Positions 8,901-18,964 of a stretch of DNA of 38,834 bases are shown piece after piece. The translations under genes were made by a program, and so were the position numbers. The number at the start of each line of letters is the position of its first letter. Within the stretch, counting starts at the first letter, position 1. Source of the stretch: a virus; the IMG/VR virus record IMGVR_UViG_3300006916_000015, positions 1 to 38,834 of that record; one strand, 5' to 3'. A model generated the notes under the pieces. That model worked only from the letters and a program-made list of their open reading frames with translations. It was not told where the DNA came from and searched no databases.

Positions 8901-10102
8901 TCAATCATCTTCTTATCAAGCCAACTATACGATTCGGCCTTGGCGAGCTTGATCGCAACAAGGCCACGGGCCGCATCAGCAGAACTGGAAGCACCAGTCA
9001 AAACCTCGTTCACGAAACGACGTTCAGCCTGACCGATAACATCATCACCGCCAGTAAAAATGCTGCGTGCCTTACGGGCAGCAGCAGAATTACCGTAAGC
9101 CATCTTGATGTTGCCCTTCAGGTTCTCAGCCATTTCAGCCAAAGCCCTACTGGCACGCTCACCACCAACATTCAGGCTGATATTGCCACGCCCGAACGTC
9201 AAACCGAAATCGGCTTGCAAACCAAGTTCACGCAACAACTGATCGTCAGCACCAGCAGCACGCTGCAAACCCTTACGGGTAAAAGCGCCACGGCCACGCA
9301 AACCAGCCTCACGGGCCAGGTTCTCAACACCCTCACCAACAATGTTCCGCTTCGCCGCTTCCTTCACAATCGTCTCAGCCAAACCACGCCGAGAACCAGA
9401 ACGCAAAGCAGCATCCAAAGCCCTATTAGCATCAACGGCTTGACGGCCAGCACGACGCACCGCACGGGAACCCAAACCCTCAGCCTGTGCAGCAGCACGG
9501 GCGATACCAGCAGCCCGCCCAGCCTCATACGCCCTACCGCCAGCAGTCAAACCCCTGACCGTACCGCCAGTCGCATACGTCAACGGGTCAGCAGCAATAT
9601 CACCAATGAAACCGATAGTTGCGCCAACCCAAGGATTCCAACCCCTTTCCTCAGTGAACGCATTCTTATCGTTCATCAAATCCCGGAAACGATAATTGTC
9701 TCGGGTTTGCTGCCACCATTCCCCGAAACTAGCATCGCCACTATCTAGCGCATCCCACGTTTCCTTGAGGCCACTGACAACAGCAGCCCTGGGCGTGTCA
9801 ACGACATCAAGAATCCCACTGAAAATCTTTGATGCCGTTGAAGGCTCCGGTGCCTTGAACGCACCGTTTTCAAACTGAAAACCTGCCACAGCCTTCGAAA
9901 TATCATCAGCAGAAAAACCAGGACCGTAACCAGCCATGCCAGGAACACCACCAACCCCCGGTGTGACGGGGGTTGGTCGTAGCACGTTAGCTAAATCTGC
10001 TGCACTAGTACCAAGACCACCCAAACCCACATTTACCCGTGGGAGAGGATTATATCCTTCTCGTTGAGCAGCAGCCTCACGAATCTGATCAATCAACGCC
10101 AT
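5903..10102 (-). CDS. large internal virion / DNA ejection protein, 1399 aa
   Basis: This is the longest gene. Glycine/alanine-rich stretches with possible membrane-active segments lie at about residues 165-200 (GATIGFIGDIAADPLTYATGG). A long coiled-coil region of Lys/Gln/Ala heptads spans about 560-800, and the C-terminal half is mostly soluble. Length, position after the tail genes and lack of tape-measure context fit a podovirus internal protein ejected into the host, as T7 gp15/gp16. I see no lytic transglycosylase motif. Exact palindromes lie at 6262, 6614, 8023 and 9868 within the gene. Confidence 0.65.
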   Translation of the reverse strand: MALIDQIREAAAQREGYNPLPRVNVGLGGLGTSAADLANVLRPTPVTPGVGGVPGMAGYGPGFSADDISKAVAGFQFENGAFKAPEPSTASKIFSGILDVVDTPRAAVVSGLKETWDALDSGDASFGEWWQQTRDNYRFRDLMNDKNAFTEERGWNPWVGATIGFIGDIAADPLTYATGGTVRGLTAGGRAYEAGRAAGIARAAAQAEGLGSRAVRRAGRQAVDANRALDAALRSGSRRGLAETIVKEAAKRNIVGEGVENLAREAGLRGRGAFTRKGLQRAAGADDQLLRELGLQADFGLTFGRGNISLNVGGERASRALAEMAENLKGNIKMAYGNSAAARKARSIFTGGDDVIGQAERRFVNEVLTGASSSADAARGLVAIKLAKAESYSWLDKKMIDVKRMFGKELPKLSDEDAIKLADDIERGILDNDLAQRLSGFYDDIHKEMVSMGLDFGYVDNYVNHLLTSKGKRAVLSGDTRLSSAGLNAAEAFQKTRTLKPGMEFLGETIPDIGLEYATIKQLNDIALRHPDYGYKLFEDDIRVLMSAYMAQAQKAHLRRSIYKAADQVDLNVSKAAKLNTELESAIKAQDDAIRAGMDARRATIKTANAEVVKARKGVASNLLDTEEKLLAQSDRLKSLSDKIDDANDLVNQKQAALQMWEGQLQAAQSRGRKALGAKKAPIMRKIKKFQSEIDDLNKTIDDATAQIKKLRGKKNEAARNALLKDQAELSKQLDVLTKQQGKLQKQYDKLSDPTMKPPNAKEQYVLRQKVQGANTKLLQARDRWLKANDAYTDAAHAFDVLVTDSDTLMLRLNNVLDNFDRVHVARQGVDGALAGELKARTMVVKQSLQDAGADPISDIVKKMESQALAHDMSAYKARQTARDASNEIVKNLSDPKFQRHMQRVLEDGFKMIDSQISVPKWFDEAFQSVPRSAEDWGKLRKFIEGHDKIMNVWKGWATTSPGFVWRNFYSGAFGMYLDGVSTRNVVRFNRLLRQYHEPTVFARVAGNGNRDFGLDAALKWGAQHGYSKRELEAFEEALRSASATGWGLTPQEVGSQLIGKRSWNPFSVEFVPTGYIRGKSSGVEALLRGSHGYDVILRGGDMNEAIRRVEMFHFNYRDISEFDRVAKRVMPFWTFYSRNMALQSQVWTRFPQKLNQSYFNLKKNLEIASEDDDTVVPSWFEELGAIRIPAGEGGGSAWYLTPDLPSLRFRQDLASITATGDEFNPVRLLSDTSPLVKTPVELLRGRSLFTNAPMRTDLFERGPDGQMVARQAPSLFQGEIPFTGMAVPGVSNLIKFAADKALAGDAEVVNGQLLMSDRAQKVIEDMIPLAGRFSRLDPNQQKYQERRLQSVLGFTGVPLRQNTPSNIRGEMYARSMDARSQAEDDAMRRLLERLTGNG

Positions 10103-10105
10103 GTT

Positions 10106-11011
10106 TTACAGGCTTTCTCCAGTGATAAGCTGATAGATAGCACCCAAACGGGCACGGTTATCCAGTTCCATTTGAGACGGCCGAGTTGTCTGCTTAGCCT
10201 TATCGACCTGATAGTTAGCCATACGGCCAAGCATCTGATTAGCACCAAAAGACAAAGCAGGCTTAGCCATCCCCGACCCCTGCATCGGGGTCGTCTTACC
10301 CAAAGTGCCAGTGACATTCGCCAACTGGTAAGCCCTAGAGTTAGGGTTGGCACCCTCAGCAGCAGTCATAGGGGCACGCTTACCCAACTGTTCACGATAC
10401 GCACTGGTAACATCAGAAACCTCAGGACGACCAATAAGATCATACGCATTCTGAGGCTGAGCATAAGACTCAAACTGTGAACGCTTCTGCTCATAAGCAG
10501 AACGGTCACGTCGTTCCTTAGCCATATCCGTAGCAAGATTCGTGATCAACTGCTGAACAGAAGCCTCAGTTGCAGGAGCCGTATTCCCGAAAGTGTCAGT
10601 CGTCATAGGCAGATAGCCCATCAACGACTCGTCACCCTTCGCCTTCTCCCAAACAGTCTTAGCAACACCAACAGGATCTTCACCCTGAGACAACGAACCC
10701 AAAGCCTGCCGCAAGGCAGGATTCTGAGCATACGTTGAAGCCAAATCAGAAATATAACCCTCATAGTTGCCAGGATCAGTAGGAGCCTGACTGATACCCA
10801 AAAGGCTGCCAAGATCGACACCAGAGTTATACAAAGCATCCTGAACAAAGTTCAAAGCCTGCTGAGGTCGAGCGAACTGGTTATCTTGAGAACCCATATA
10901 GCCGGGACCCAAACCCAGAACACTCATAGCGTAACGCAAATCGTACTGGCCTGGAGTTTCAGTTTGAAACTCCTGAGAATCCTCAATACCATTCTTATTC
11001 AAATCGGCCAT
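10106..11011 (-). CDS. probable internal virion protein, 301 aa
   Basis: It lies between two other proteins of the same compositional type (Ala/Gln rich, few Cys). Residues 1-12 (MADLNKNGIEDS) resemble a calcium-binding dockerin-like or EF loop. The rest is helical with scattered Gly-Leu segments. The gene is separated from its neighbours by 1-3 bases. Its role as an internal core or ejection protein is inferred from position only. A palindrome (10957-10969) lies near its 5' end. Confidence 0.5.
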   Translation of the reverse strand: MADLNKNGIEDSQEFQTETPGQYDLRYAMSVLGLGPGYMGSQDNQFARPQQALNFVQDALYNSGVDLGSLLGISQAPTDPGNYEGYISDLASTYAQNPALRQALGSLSQGEDPVGVAKTVWEKAKGDESLMGYLPMTTDTFGNTAPATEASVQQLITNLATDMAKERRDRSAYEQKRSQFESYAQPQNAYDLIGRPEVSDVTSAYREQLGKRAPMTAAEGANPNSRAYQLANVTGTLGKTTPMQGSGMAKPALSFGANQMLGRMANYQVDKAKQTTRPSQMELDNRARLGAIYQLITGESL

Positions 11012-11012
11012 A

Positions 11013-12152
11013 TCACAATCCTAACTGTGCCGGATCAATACCCAACTGTGCAGCCTGCATAAGCATATTCGCACGCTGCTGAGCCTGCTGGTTCTGCCAA
11101 CCAAGATTCTGCATATACAACTCTGCCTCCAACTGCTTGCGGGCAGAATCCATCTGAGAAGTCTGGGCAGCACGCTGAGCAGCAATCTGATTCAACAAAG
11201 CAGCCTCATCACGAGCCATCCCTGTCTGGACATCAGCACCCAACTGCTGAGCAATCGACTGACGATCAGCCATCGACTGACCGTACAACGAACCGATATC
11301 ACCCAGCGTTGAACCAGCCGCAGTAAACAAATTCTGCAACGGTGCAGCCTCCGCTTGCACCGCCCCAGCATCAGCCGCAGACAAAATCTGATTCATCTGA
11401 CCAACATCAGAAGCCTGAGCCGCAGCATTCTCAGCAGCCAACTGCTGCAAAGCCGCCTGGCGTGCAGCAACCGCATCACTGATCTGCTGCCCAGCCTGAG
11501 CAATCCTGGGCTGCAAAGCCCCAGCGATGTCCTGCAAACGTGCCGTACCAGCCTGACCGGCAGCCGTCACATCGGCTGCCGTTTTATCCCAACGCTGATT
11601 GATTGAAGCCGGATCATACATCCCCATAAGGATGTCACCGTAACCCTGATACGGGTTCACCTGATTCGACATCGAAGAAGCCAGTTCTCGCATCGCTGAA
11701 ACCATCGCAGGACTAGCACCAGGGTAACCACTGGGACCGTCAGCGCCAGTAGACCCGATTTCTGGTGCGCTTCGAATAGCAGCAAGAATCTCAGCAGACG
11801 AATAACCAGAATTGGCCATATCGGCAGCAATGTTCGGGTCCAAACCAGACAGTTCGCCAGTCAACTGAGAATAGTAGCGTCGATAAGCATCCTGTTGAGG
11901 ACTATAAGTAGTGCTGCCAGCAGCAGGACGAGGGATGTCTGCCATAGCAGTAGGGTCGGCAGCAGTAGGACGATAATACTGAGTCCTACCAGAAGTCTCA
12001 CCAGAACTCTGAGGCTGAGAATAAGTGATAGGCGTATACGACGGACTACCAGCAGCAAGATTACGATAATAATCCGTCACCCGACTCTGCTGTGAAGGCA
12101 CAACAGGAGTAGGAACCTGCCCAGGCACAAAAGGATAATTATTATCAGCCAT
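11013..12152 (-). CDS. probable internal virion protein, 379 aa
   Basis: The first 120 residues are rich in Pro, Ser, Tyr and Gln and probably disordered. From about residue 200 to the end the protein is Ala/Gln-rich and strongly helical (AQAGQQISDAVAARQAALQQ onward), which predicts a long coiled coil. This fits a core or ejection protein of a short-tailed phage. Start and stop abut or overlap the neighbouring genes (ATGA at 12152). There is no recognisable enzymatic motif. Confidence 0.5.
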   Translation of the reverse strand: MADNNYPFVPGQVPTPVVPSQQSRVTDYYRNLAAGSPSYTPITYSQPQSSGETSGRTQYYRPTAADPTAMADIPRPAAGSTTYSPQQDAYRRYYSQLTGELSGLDPNIAADMANSGYSSAEILAAIRSAPEIGSTGADGPSGYPGASPAMVSAMRELASSMSNQVNPYQGYGDILMGMYDPASINQRWDKTAADVTAAGQAGTARLQDIAGALQPRIAQAGQQISDAVAARQAALQQLAAENAAAQASDVGQMNQILSAADAGAVQAEAAPLQNLFTAAGSTLGDIGSLYGQSMADRQSIAQQLGADVQTGMARDEAALLNQIAAQRAAQTSQMDSARKQLEAELYMQNLGWQNQQAQQRANMLMQAAQLGIDPAQLGL

Positions 12153-12577
12153 CAGAAAGTCCCCCTCAAAGCACCATACGGGTCATACCCGGCAGCCCTA
12201 GCCTGCTGCATCTGCTCATACAACGACAACATCGCATTCTGATACTGAGCGTCACGCAAAGCCTGCTGCTGCTCCAACGCAGACTGCTCAGTAGCATAAT
12301 CCTGCCGAAACCGGTCAGTTTGCCGCTGAAAATTCTGAGCCTCCTGGGTTTGCGCTCCACGGCGCAAACCGGAATGATACAAACCACGCCGATTATACGA
12401 ACGACCAATGTTCGGGAACTGTTCCTTGAACATACGGTTCGCATCAGACATGCCACGCCGGAAACGTTCCTGCCCCAAGAAACGCCCGTAATTTTGCATC
12501 ACATCCTGAATGCCCTTATCAGTCGTCAACTGATTCGTTTGCATCCCGTAATCATATGAAGGAGTGCTATAAGCCAT
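12152..12577 (-). CDS. small virion-associated protein, 141 aa
   Basis: It is rich in Gln, Arg and Tyr and largely helical from residue 60 on (QTQEAQNFQRQTDRFRQDY), resembling the ends of the neighbouring internal virion proteins. ATG at 12577 is chosen over GTG at 12580 because GAAAGG sits 8 bases upstream. That GAAAGG is formed by the right arm of the palindrome at 12588-12600. The function is inferred from position only. Confidence 0.55.
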   Translation of the reverse strand: MAYSTPSYDYGMQTNQLTTDKGIQDVMQNYGRFLGQERFRRGMSDANRMFKEQFPNIGRSYNRRGLYHSGLRRGAQTQEAQNFQRQTDRFRQDYATEQSALEQQQALRDAQYQNAMLSLYEQMQQARAAGYDPYGALRGTF

Positions 12578-12600
12578 CACATCAACCTTTCAAAATGAAA

Positions 12601-13425
12601 TCAGACCGTAGAAAAACTAAACGATCCAGCAATCTCACTGTTGCTATCAACACCATAAATTTGTGCCACACCAGTAGAAGAAATGTTCATACGAGCACCC
12701 TTACCGGCAGTCACATCAGCAGAAGCAATCGGAACAACAATCATCGTCGGAGGACGATAAGTGGAAGGCATCGTGAACACCGTCGTCCCCACGGTGTAAG
12801 TACCGTTCTCCAAAACAAACTGGACTTCCACCGTCGTCCCAATCTTCCTATAACGCAAACTTTGACGACCAGAAACAGTCGTCCAACCATTAGTAGGAGT
12901 CAAACTCAGCCACGAACCCTCAAGGTTCGTCATGGCAGCAACAGCCGTGCTAGCACCAGTACCACCGTTACTAATAGCCAAATCTGTCCCAGACCAATCA
13001 TCATTATTGATCGTGGACTGAACCGCCAAATCACCCAAACCAAGATTCGAACGTGCGCCAGCAGCATCACTAGCACCAGTGCCACCATCAGCAACGGCAA
13101 CATCAGTACCCCCAGCATAATACAACGTACTCGTGTCAGTAATCCCATGCACATTCGTCGTATCAGACGAATGAGCAGACACATCAGCATCAATAGCCGC
13201 ATCAACATACGTCTTATTAGCCGCATCAGTCCCAACAGTAGGAGATGTGACATTCACAATCTTGTTCGACCCGGCATCAAAAGCCGAAGTCATAGCCTTC
13301 GACCCATCCCGATGAATAACACTGTTGTTCGCAAAATCAACAACATCAGAAAAGTTTGTGTTCACCTCGGTAGCATCAGCCGCCGTACCATTCACAAACG
13401 TATTCGAAACACTAGCAGTAGCCAT
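12601..13425 (-). CDS. tail fibre / receptor-binding protein
   Basis: The 274-residue protein has two copies of the fibre element (A/S)(D/N)GGTGAS (about residues 110 and 152), the first followed by ARSNLGLG. These are typical of trimeric phage tail fibres. The N-terminal part holds [17 protein letters not shown], a fibre repeat ending in a KTYVDA motif. The last 110 residues are beta-rich and probably form the receptor-binding head. Tandem ATGs exist at 13428 and 13425; the second is better spaced from GAAAGG, which again overlaps a palindrome (13434-13446). Confidence 0.75.
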   Translation of the reverse strand: MATASVSNTFVNGTAADATEVNTNFSDVVDFANNSVIHRDGSKAMTSAFDAGSNKIVNVTSPTVGTDAANKTYVDAAIDADVSAHSSDTTNVHGITDTSTLYYAGGTDVAVADGGTGASDAAGARSNLGLGDLAVQSTINNDDWSGTDLAISNGGTGASTAVAAMTNLEGSWLSLTPTNGWTTVSGRQSLRYRKIGTTVEVQFVLENGTYTVGTTVFTMPSTYRPPTMIVVPIASADVTAGKGARMNISSTGVAQIYGVDSNSEIAGSFSFSTV

Positions 13426-13446
13426 CATGAACCTTTCAAATTGAAA

Positions 13447-15003
13447 TCAACGCAACTGCTTACGCCGGAACGGCAAAGCAATCGAATCAACCCACCAACG
13501 ACCAGGATTATCCTCAGAACTAAAACGGAACTGAACCGCATAACTAGAACCAGCAGAAGGCTGCCGAGCAAAGAAATAAGTATCATCAAAATCTGCTGCC
13601 CACGGATCACCCCAATCCATAGTTCCCCACAACGAATCTTCGTCAGTCACAATAGGGATCGTAGACGACTTACGAACATTGTTCTCATAGAAATCATGGA
13701 ACACATCCATGTCCAACGTCGTAGAAGTCTCAGCAGCCGCAGTAACCCGAGGCCGCTGCCACCGCTTCTTCGAAGCAGTCTCACCACCAGTAATCCAAGA
13801 AGTCCTGTAATAGCCGTCAATACGAGTAACAACATCATCAACGCCATCGTTGATGATGTCAACCGAATACTCACGGTCATACCGATACAAATTGTTATCA
13901 GACAAATGAACACTGTAAAGCGAATGCTCAGCAGACATAGATTCCCAATGCCACATGTCAGTGATCTGCTTGTCGTACCGAGTCAAAGACCGGCTCGACG
14001 GATCGTAAACGAACAGCCACCAGTCAACATCCTCAGCAGGACCAGCAACAAGAGACATGAACAAACGTCCATCAGCCCACACAACACGATGACTGCCAGA
14101 ATGAGCAATTTTCCCTGACTCAACCCACCAACGCAAATTGTTCGTCAACGGCACAACCCCAGAACCGTTGTACGCCATGATCTGACCGTCACCAGAAATC
14201 CAATACGCAACACCACTATTGTACGCAACATTCCGGCAACAATTGATCCCAGAAGCCCCAGTCAAACGCTCAACAAAGAAATCGTCCCGAGAATAACCGT
14301 AAACCACATGCACCGAACGTGCCTTGAACACCAGCAACTGATCCTTGAACGGCACCAAAGCCGTCACAGGATCACCATCATCACCAGGATCAACATCAAA
14401 ATAGTCGTCAGTAGCCCAATCCTCAGGCTGCTGCAAATGCGAAAACCGGACACGATGCGGATACCTCACACCAGACTCAACAGTGTCAGCAACCCACAAA
14501 TAGCCGTTATGGTTCGCAACCATCCGAGCCTTCGGCATATCGCCACCATCAGGCAACGTGTAATCATCATTGAACGTTGACCCCAACGTGGTCAACGTTG
14601 ACCCATCCCAAGACTGCGAAATGATCGACCCAGACGAACGACCGTTCGTAATATAAACTTTCGAATTGAAACTCGTAGCCCGAATCACATCCGAAGTATC
14701 AGACAAATCCTCAGTCGTATCCGTCAAAGTGGAACCATCCCACTCCAACAAACTCCCATCAGTAGCCGCCAGCAACATCACATCATTAGCGAAATACGAC
14801 GGACAAAGAAACGTTGCACCCTGAAGCAACGAATCATACGCCTGAGATTGAAACCCGCCACGCAACACAAAACCGCCACGCAACCCGAAATCAACATTCA
14901 AACAATCAGGTGTCTCATTCTCATTCAAGTTCTGCTGCTGAGAAGTCAGGTTCAACCCGCCCGAGAAATCTCGCATATAGATAACACCATTAGGAGTAGC
15001 CAT
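13447..15003 (-). CDS. tail nozzle-like protein, 518 aa
   Basis: It starts MRDFSGGLN, then a segment ending in PDCLNVDF, a pattern typical of the large tail proteins that form the nozzle of short-tailed phages. Repeated WDGS, beta-hairpin and Trp/Asp-rich segments predict a beta-propeller. It follows the adaptor gene with a one-base stop/start overlap, the order seen for gp11-gp12-like pairs of podoviruses. The family match is by pattern rather than by a decisive motif. Confidence 0.65.
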   Translation of the reverse strand: MATPNGVIYMRDFSGGLNLTSQQQNLNENETPDCLNVDFGLRGGFVLRGGFQSQAYDSLLQGATFLCPSYFANDVMLLAATDGSLLEWDGSTLTDTTEDLSDTSDVIRATSFNSKVYITNGRSSGSIISQSWDGSTLTTLGSTFNDDYTLPDGGDMPKARMVANHNGYLWVADTVESGVRYPHRVRFSHLQQPEDWATDDYFDVDPGDDGDPVTALVPFKDQLLVFKARSVHVVYGYSRDDFFVERLTGASGINCCRNVAYNSGVAYWISGDGQIMAYNGSGVVPLTNNLRWWVESGKIAHSGSHRVVWADGRLFMSLVAGPAEDVDWWLFVYDPSSRSLTRYDKQITDMWHWESMSAEHSLYSVHLSDNNLYRYDREYSVDIINDGVDDVVTRIDGYYRTSWITGGETASKKRWQRPRVTAAAETSTTLDMDVFHDFYENNVRKSSTIPIVTDEDSLWGTMDWGDPWAADFDDTYFFARQPSAGSSYAVQFRFSSEDNPGRWWVDSIALPFRRKQLR

Positions 15004-15701
15004 CAGACCCCCTCAGTGTTACGACGCAACCAGCGAGAATACGACATCGGGTAACGATTCTTTTTCGACCCACCAAAAATCTTCGGTGAATGCGAATCCT
15101 GCTTCATCGAAGAAGCAATGAACCGGTTCACACCCTGCTCATACTGGGCCATATACAACTGGGACATACTGATGTCCTCCTGTGCCCGATAATACATGCC
15201 GAGCATATACCAGCAGATCACTTCATCGAACTCACGAGGCAAATCAGGCTCATCAGAACCAGAAGGCCAACTGGTGAACGACCGGTACCCGTAAACAGTG
15301 TATTCCACTCCCGCAGTAGCGGGGGTGGGGAACAGATAGACAGCATCACCCTTCACCGTATACCAAGATGCTTCCCGAGTCGAATAATCGACATCGGGAC
15401 CATCCAACATTTCCAGATACACAGACCAAGGAATGTAAACCAGATTCTCAGAAGGCCCAGTGATACTCGTTACATACTCAACGTTCTTAGTGGAAAACGC
15501 AGACCCACTCAAAGCATAAGCAGCCACACCAGAAGAAACCGTCAAAGTGTCCGACACATGATTATCAACCCACTCAGGAACACGCCGCCGAATATCATTG
15601 TAGGCGGCACGGGCATAAACTTCCAGGTTCGAATCCGGCGCATCAACAGCATCCGTATCAGCGTGCCTGCGAACAAACGTGATCATTTGAGAAAGATTCA
15701 A
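15003..15701 (-). CDS. head-tail adaptor protein, 232 aa
   Basis: An N-terminal helix ending AAYNDIRRRVPEWVD is followed by a beta region. Then come a YTVYGYRS strand and the segment EFDEVICWYMLGMYYRAQED with a long helix. This pattern is that of the gp11-like adaptor that bridges portal and nozzle. TTG at 15701, seven bases after GGTGGGGG, is the likely start; ATG at 15686 is an alternative. The TTG lies within a one-mismatch palindrome (15696-15708). Confidence 0.65.
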   Translation of the reverse strand: MNLSQMITFVRRHADTDAVDAPDSNLEVYARAAYNDIRRRVPEWVDNHVSDTLTVSSGVAAYALSGSAFSTKNVEYVTSITGPSENLVYIPWSVYLEMLDGPDVDYSTREASWYTVKGDAVYLFPTPATAGVEYTVYGYRSFTSWPSGSDEPDLPREFDEVICWYMLGMYYRAQEDISMSQLYMAQYEQGVNRFIASSMKQDSHSPKIFGGSKKNRYPMSYSRWLRRNTEGV

Positions 15702-15716
15702 TTTGAAACCCCCACC

Positions 15717-18700
15717 TTAGATTTCACAAATAAGAGCACCAGAGAAACCGTTCGTATCTTTACGAGACGACACACCCCAAGTAGTCGTCCCACCAGACAA
15801 CTGATACCCCAACGTATACACCGTCACACCACTCGGCAAATACCCAGTCCAAGCAACATGCAAATAGTCACGACCCGAACCGGTAGCAATATATGACGAA
15901 GTTGCCAAACGATCAGTTGAGTTTGACGCAGGATTAGAGTTCTTCGCCAACGAAAGTTGCCGCAAATAGTTGGTTGACGAACTATCAGTCAGCACCGTGC
16001 AGCTAAAAGACCAAATGCCTGCCGTGTTCGTAGTGATATAAGTCCCATTAGAACCATGCAGACCGGAACCATCATACGTTTCCGTATCCCACGTCAACGG
16101 AGTTGACGTATTGTGCGCCAAACTCCACGTTCCGTTATCATGCAACTCGAAATACGGGTGATTAGTCTTAACATTACCGGTGACATCAACACCAGTTGAT
16201 GTCGTCGTCAACTTCTCGTTGCCGCCATAAAACAAACCGACTTCAGCGCCAAGCGTACCCTCAACAGCCCACCCATTATTCACGTCATCATAGATACCCC
16301 AACGTGCCGGGGTATCGTCATTCGACATGAACACAACTTTTTCATCAATGCTATAACCATCCCAGGTCATACCACCAGACACATTGATAGTGCCATAAGG
16401 ATTTGAGGCACCCTCAACCGAAGCAATCGTTCGACCAGAAGCACCCAAAACAATGTTGCCACCAGCAACAACATCACCAGTAGTAGCAGTAATATCCCCA
16501 CCACTACTAGTAATATTACCAGTGCCATCAATCGGGCCATTTACATCAATGCCACCGGAAACCAACCCTGAAACAGTCAAAACATCCCCGGAGCCTGCCG
16601 TGAAACCGCCAGTAACATCCAGGTTGCCAGTGATCGTCCCGCCAGTCAACTTCAAGTAGCGGGCATCACCACGGGTATCATTATGATATTGCGTATGATC
16701 GTCATCAGCCAAACCGGTTAGCAAACCATGATCGGTGGCACCATCCGCACCATCCGCACCCGCAGGACCCTGGGGTCCCTGCGGACCGGTATCACCCTGC
16801 GGCCCCTGGGGGCCAGTAGGACCCGTATCGCCCTGTGGACCCTGTGGACCGGTTGGGCCAGTAGACCCTTGAGGACCCTGCGGACCAGTTGCTCCTGTAT
16901 CACCCTGCGGTCCCTGCGGACCTGTAGCGCCAGTGTCACCCTGCGGACCCTGAGGTCCCTGAGGTCCAGTATCGCCTACAGCACCTTGAGGACCAACTGC
17001 GCCCTGAGGACCAACTGCACCTTGAGGACCAGTAGCCCCGGTATCTCCCTGCGGGCCTTGAGGCCCAGCAGGACCAATATCGCCTTGTGGCCCTTGCGGG
17101 CCAGTAGCACCAGTATCTCCTTGTGGCCCTTGCGGGCCGGTGGGTCCAGTGTCCCCCTGAGGACCCGCAGGACCTTGCGGTCCCTGCGGACCAGTATCAC
17201 CATCTAAACCATCCGCACCCGCAGGACCCTGAGGTCCCTGCGGGCCGGTAGCACCAACATCACCTTGCGGGCCTTGCGGCCCCGTAGTACCTTGCGGACC
17301 CTGTGCGCCTTGCGGACCAGTCAAACCTTGCGGACCAGTATCACCTTGAGGACCTTGTGGGCCAGTCGGGCCGGTATCACCCTGTGGGCCTTGAGGTCCC
17401 GTAGGACCAGTGGCTCCCTGCGGTCCAGTCGGACCAACATCACCCTGCGGGCCAGTAAGCCCCTGTGGGCCAGTATCGCCCTGAGGACCAGTTGGTCCAG
17501 TCGGCCCAGTGTCGCCCTGGGGACCCTGGGGACCAGTCGGCCCAGTGTCACCTTGTGGCCCTTGCGGGCCGGTATCCCCAACCGCACCTTGAGGACCCGT
17601 ATCACCCTGAGGACCCTGCGGTCCTTGAGGACCGGTATCACCCGTCAATCCCTGTGGACCAGTCGGGCCAGTCGCACCCTGTGGACCAGTATCCCCTTGT
17701 GGACCCTGCGGGCCAACAGCGCCCTGGGGTCCTTGTGCGCCCTGAGGGCCGGTATCTCCCTGAGGTCCGGTAGGACCTTGAGGACCGGTATCACCAGTAG
17801 CACCTTGCGGTCCGACAGCACCCTGGGGACCAGTAGCACCAGTAGCACCCTGGGGACCCTGCGGGCCTTGCGGCCCCTGGGGTCCCTGCGGACCCTCAGG
17901 TGGAAGTCCAGTCTCCCAAAGACCTGATGTGTCGTTCCAAATCAGAACTTCACCATCAGCCAAACCAGTCAGATCAACATTCTCAAGATCGCCCACACCA
18001 TGAGAAAACGTTGGACGGACAAACAGGACACCATTATTAGCATGAGAATGAATAACGGCAGCAACAAGAACCTTGTTGTAGCCGTTACCAGGCTCAGTAG
18101 TAGTCAACCCGCCAGCAACCGACTCGCTAGCCCACAACAAATCGCCATCAGACCAGCCCGAAGTGTCCAAACCCCGAACCTTGCCGAAAGCAGTCACATA
18201 ACCGTCAGCACCATTCAAAATGTCATGAGTAGCCACACCCATCACATAAGTAGACGGATAAGTCCCATCAGCAAGAAACGGGGCGGCCAAAAGCCGCCCC
18301 GATGAACCCAAAGAACCAGCAAACATGACAACAGTACCATCAGTGATAGTGCTGCCAGTCTGATTCTTCACATAAAACAACAGTTCCTGACCGACCTGCA
18401 AAACAGCAGCAGCCCCAGCCATCCCAACATTGACAGTACCCTCATCCTCATTCCACGCCAACTGACCCTCAGCAACAGGATCAACACCAGCCGTGGTTTC
18501 AAACTGAAAACTGTCAGCAGTAACCTCAGAACCATCAACCAGCAGATCGCCAGTCAACGTCCCACCAGTCAACTGCAAATATCGTGCATCGCCCCGAGTA
18601 TTATTATGGTACTGAGGATGATCATCGTCAGCCAACCCAGTCAGCCCACCATGATCACCCCCAGAACCAGCAATAGCATCATCAATACGCTCACCCAAAC

Positions 18701-18770
18701 TGTCCTTCAACGACATCAACGCCCTACGGACGTTAGGGTCAAGAGAACGATAGTTAGGGATATTAGTCAT
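15717..18770 (-). CDS. collagen-like tail fibre, 1017 aa
   Basis: Residues about 292-676 are some 128 Gly-X-Y triplets, mostly GPQ, GDT and GPT, which should form a long collagen triple helix. It is flanked by two copies of a fibre module built on TGLADDDH...[12 protein letters not shown] and LTGGT (about residues 42-75 and 680-715). The last ~130 residues are a compact beta-rich domain resembling the C1q-like heads that cap collagen stalks. It is probably a long, trimeric receptor-binding or adhesion fibre. It precedes the adaptor in transcription order, and an exact palindrome lies at 18497-18509 inside the gene. Confidence 0.85.
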   Translation of the reverse strand: MTNIPNYRSLDPNVRRALMSLKDSLGERIDDAIAGSGGDHGGLTGLADDDHPQYHNNTRGDARYLQLTGGTLTGDLLVDGSEVTADSFQFETTAGVDPVAEGQLAWNEDEGTVNVGMAGAAAVLQVGQELLFYVKNQTGSTITDGTVVMFAGSLGSSGRLLAAPFLADGTYPSTYVMGVATHDILNGADGYVTAFGKVRGLDTSGWSDGDLLWASESVAGGLTTTEPGNGYNKVLVAAVIHSHANNGVLFVRPTFSHGVGDLENVDLTGLADGEVLIWNDTSGLWETGLPPEGPQGPQGPQGPQGPQGATGATGPQGAVGPQGATGDTGPQGPTGPQGDTGPQGAQGPQGAVGPQGPQGDTGPQGATGPTGPQGLTGDTGPQGPQGPQGDTGPQGAVGDTGPQGPQGDTGPTGPQGPQGDTGPTGPTGPQGDTGPQGLTGPQGDVGPTGPQGATGPTGPQGPQGDTGPTGPQGPQGDTGPQGLTGPQGAQGPQGTTGPQGPQGDVGATGPQGPQGPAGADGLDGDTGPQGPQGPAGPQGDTGPTGPQGPQGDTGATGPQGPQGDIGPAGPQGPQGDTGATGPQGAVGPQGAVGPQGAVGDTGPQGPQGPQGDTGATGPQGPQGDTGATGPQGPQGSTGPTGPQGPQGDTGPTGPQGPQGDTGPQGPQGPAGADGADGATDHGLLTGLADDDHTQYHNDTRGDARYLKLTGGTITGNLDVTGGFTAGSGDVLTVSGLVSGGIDVNGPIDGTGNITSSGGDITATTGDVVAGGNIVLGASGRTIASVEGASNPYGTINVSGGMTWDGYSIDEKVVFMSNDDTPARWGIYDDVNNGWAVEGTLGAEVGLFYGGNEKLTTTSTGVDVTGNVKTNHPYFELHDNGTWSLAHNTSTPLTWDTETYDGSGLHGSNGTYITTNTAGIWSFSCTVLTDSSSTNYLRQLSLAKNSNPASNSTDRLATSSYIATGSGRDYLHVAWTGYLPSGVTVYTLGYQLSGGTTTWGVSSRKDTNGFSGALICEI
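16740..17893. repeat. degenerate 9-base repeats coding for Gly-X-Y triplets
   Basis: The DNA is a long run of variants of a GGACCCTGCGG/GGACCAGTA-type unit (plus strand), each coding for three collagen residues. Third-position changes are frequent, so the protein repeat is conserved more than the DNA. The repeats create long false reading frames on the other strand and in other frames. Slippage here could change fibre length between isolates. Confidence 0.9.
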
Positions 18771-18786
18771 CTGAACCTATCAGTGA

Positions 18787-18963
18787 TCAGGCGTCAAGCC
18801 AAGCCTGAGCGGAACGGCCAACCCAGTTCCACACAGCAACCAGACCAGCAATGCCAGCAGCCTTGAAAAACGACACATCAAAAACAGCCGCAGTCAAAGG
18901 CGCAGCAGTAGCACCAGCAACAAACGTGATCACAGCACGATCAAAAGCATCACGGTAACTCAT
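18787..18963 (-). CDS. holin-like membrane protein, 58 aa
   Basis: The sequence MSYRDAFDRAVITFVAGATA, then a second hydrophobic segment (FFKAAGIAGLVAVWNWVGR), predicts two transmembrane helices with charged ends. This resembles the short r1t-type holins of actinobacterial phages. ATG at 18963 is two bases after the upstream stop with GGGG spaced 7 bases; an ATG at 18975 is an alternative. It would make the membrane holes that release the endolysin. Confidence 0.6.
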   Translation of the reverse strand: MSYRDAFDRAVITFVAGATAAPLTAAVFDVSFFKAAGIAGLVAVWNWVGRSAQAWLDA

Positions 18964-18964
18964 A

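Noticed and set aside
12556-14118. A 520-residue plus-strand open frame opposite the tail genes, and similar long ones at 5056-5943, 7712-8677, 8708-9748, 22090-22938 and 23020-23778
   Set aside because: They lie antisense to better genes with clear families, start sites and packing. Their compositions (runs of Arg, Ser, Thr, Ile, His) are those expected from the complement of A/C-rich coding strands.
16728-17927. Open frames in several directions and a CRISPR-like appearance over the repetitive segment
   Set aside because: The repeats are contiguous 9-base variants coding for Gly-X-Y triplets. There are no constant repeats with unique spacers, and the other frames are by-products.
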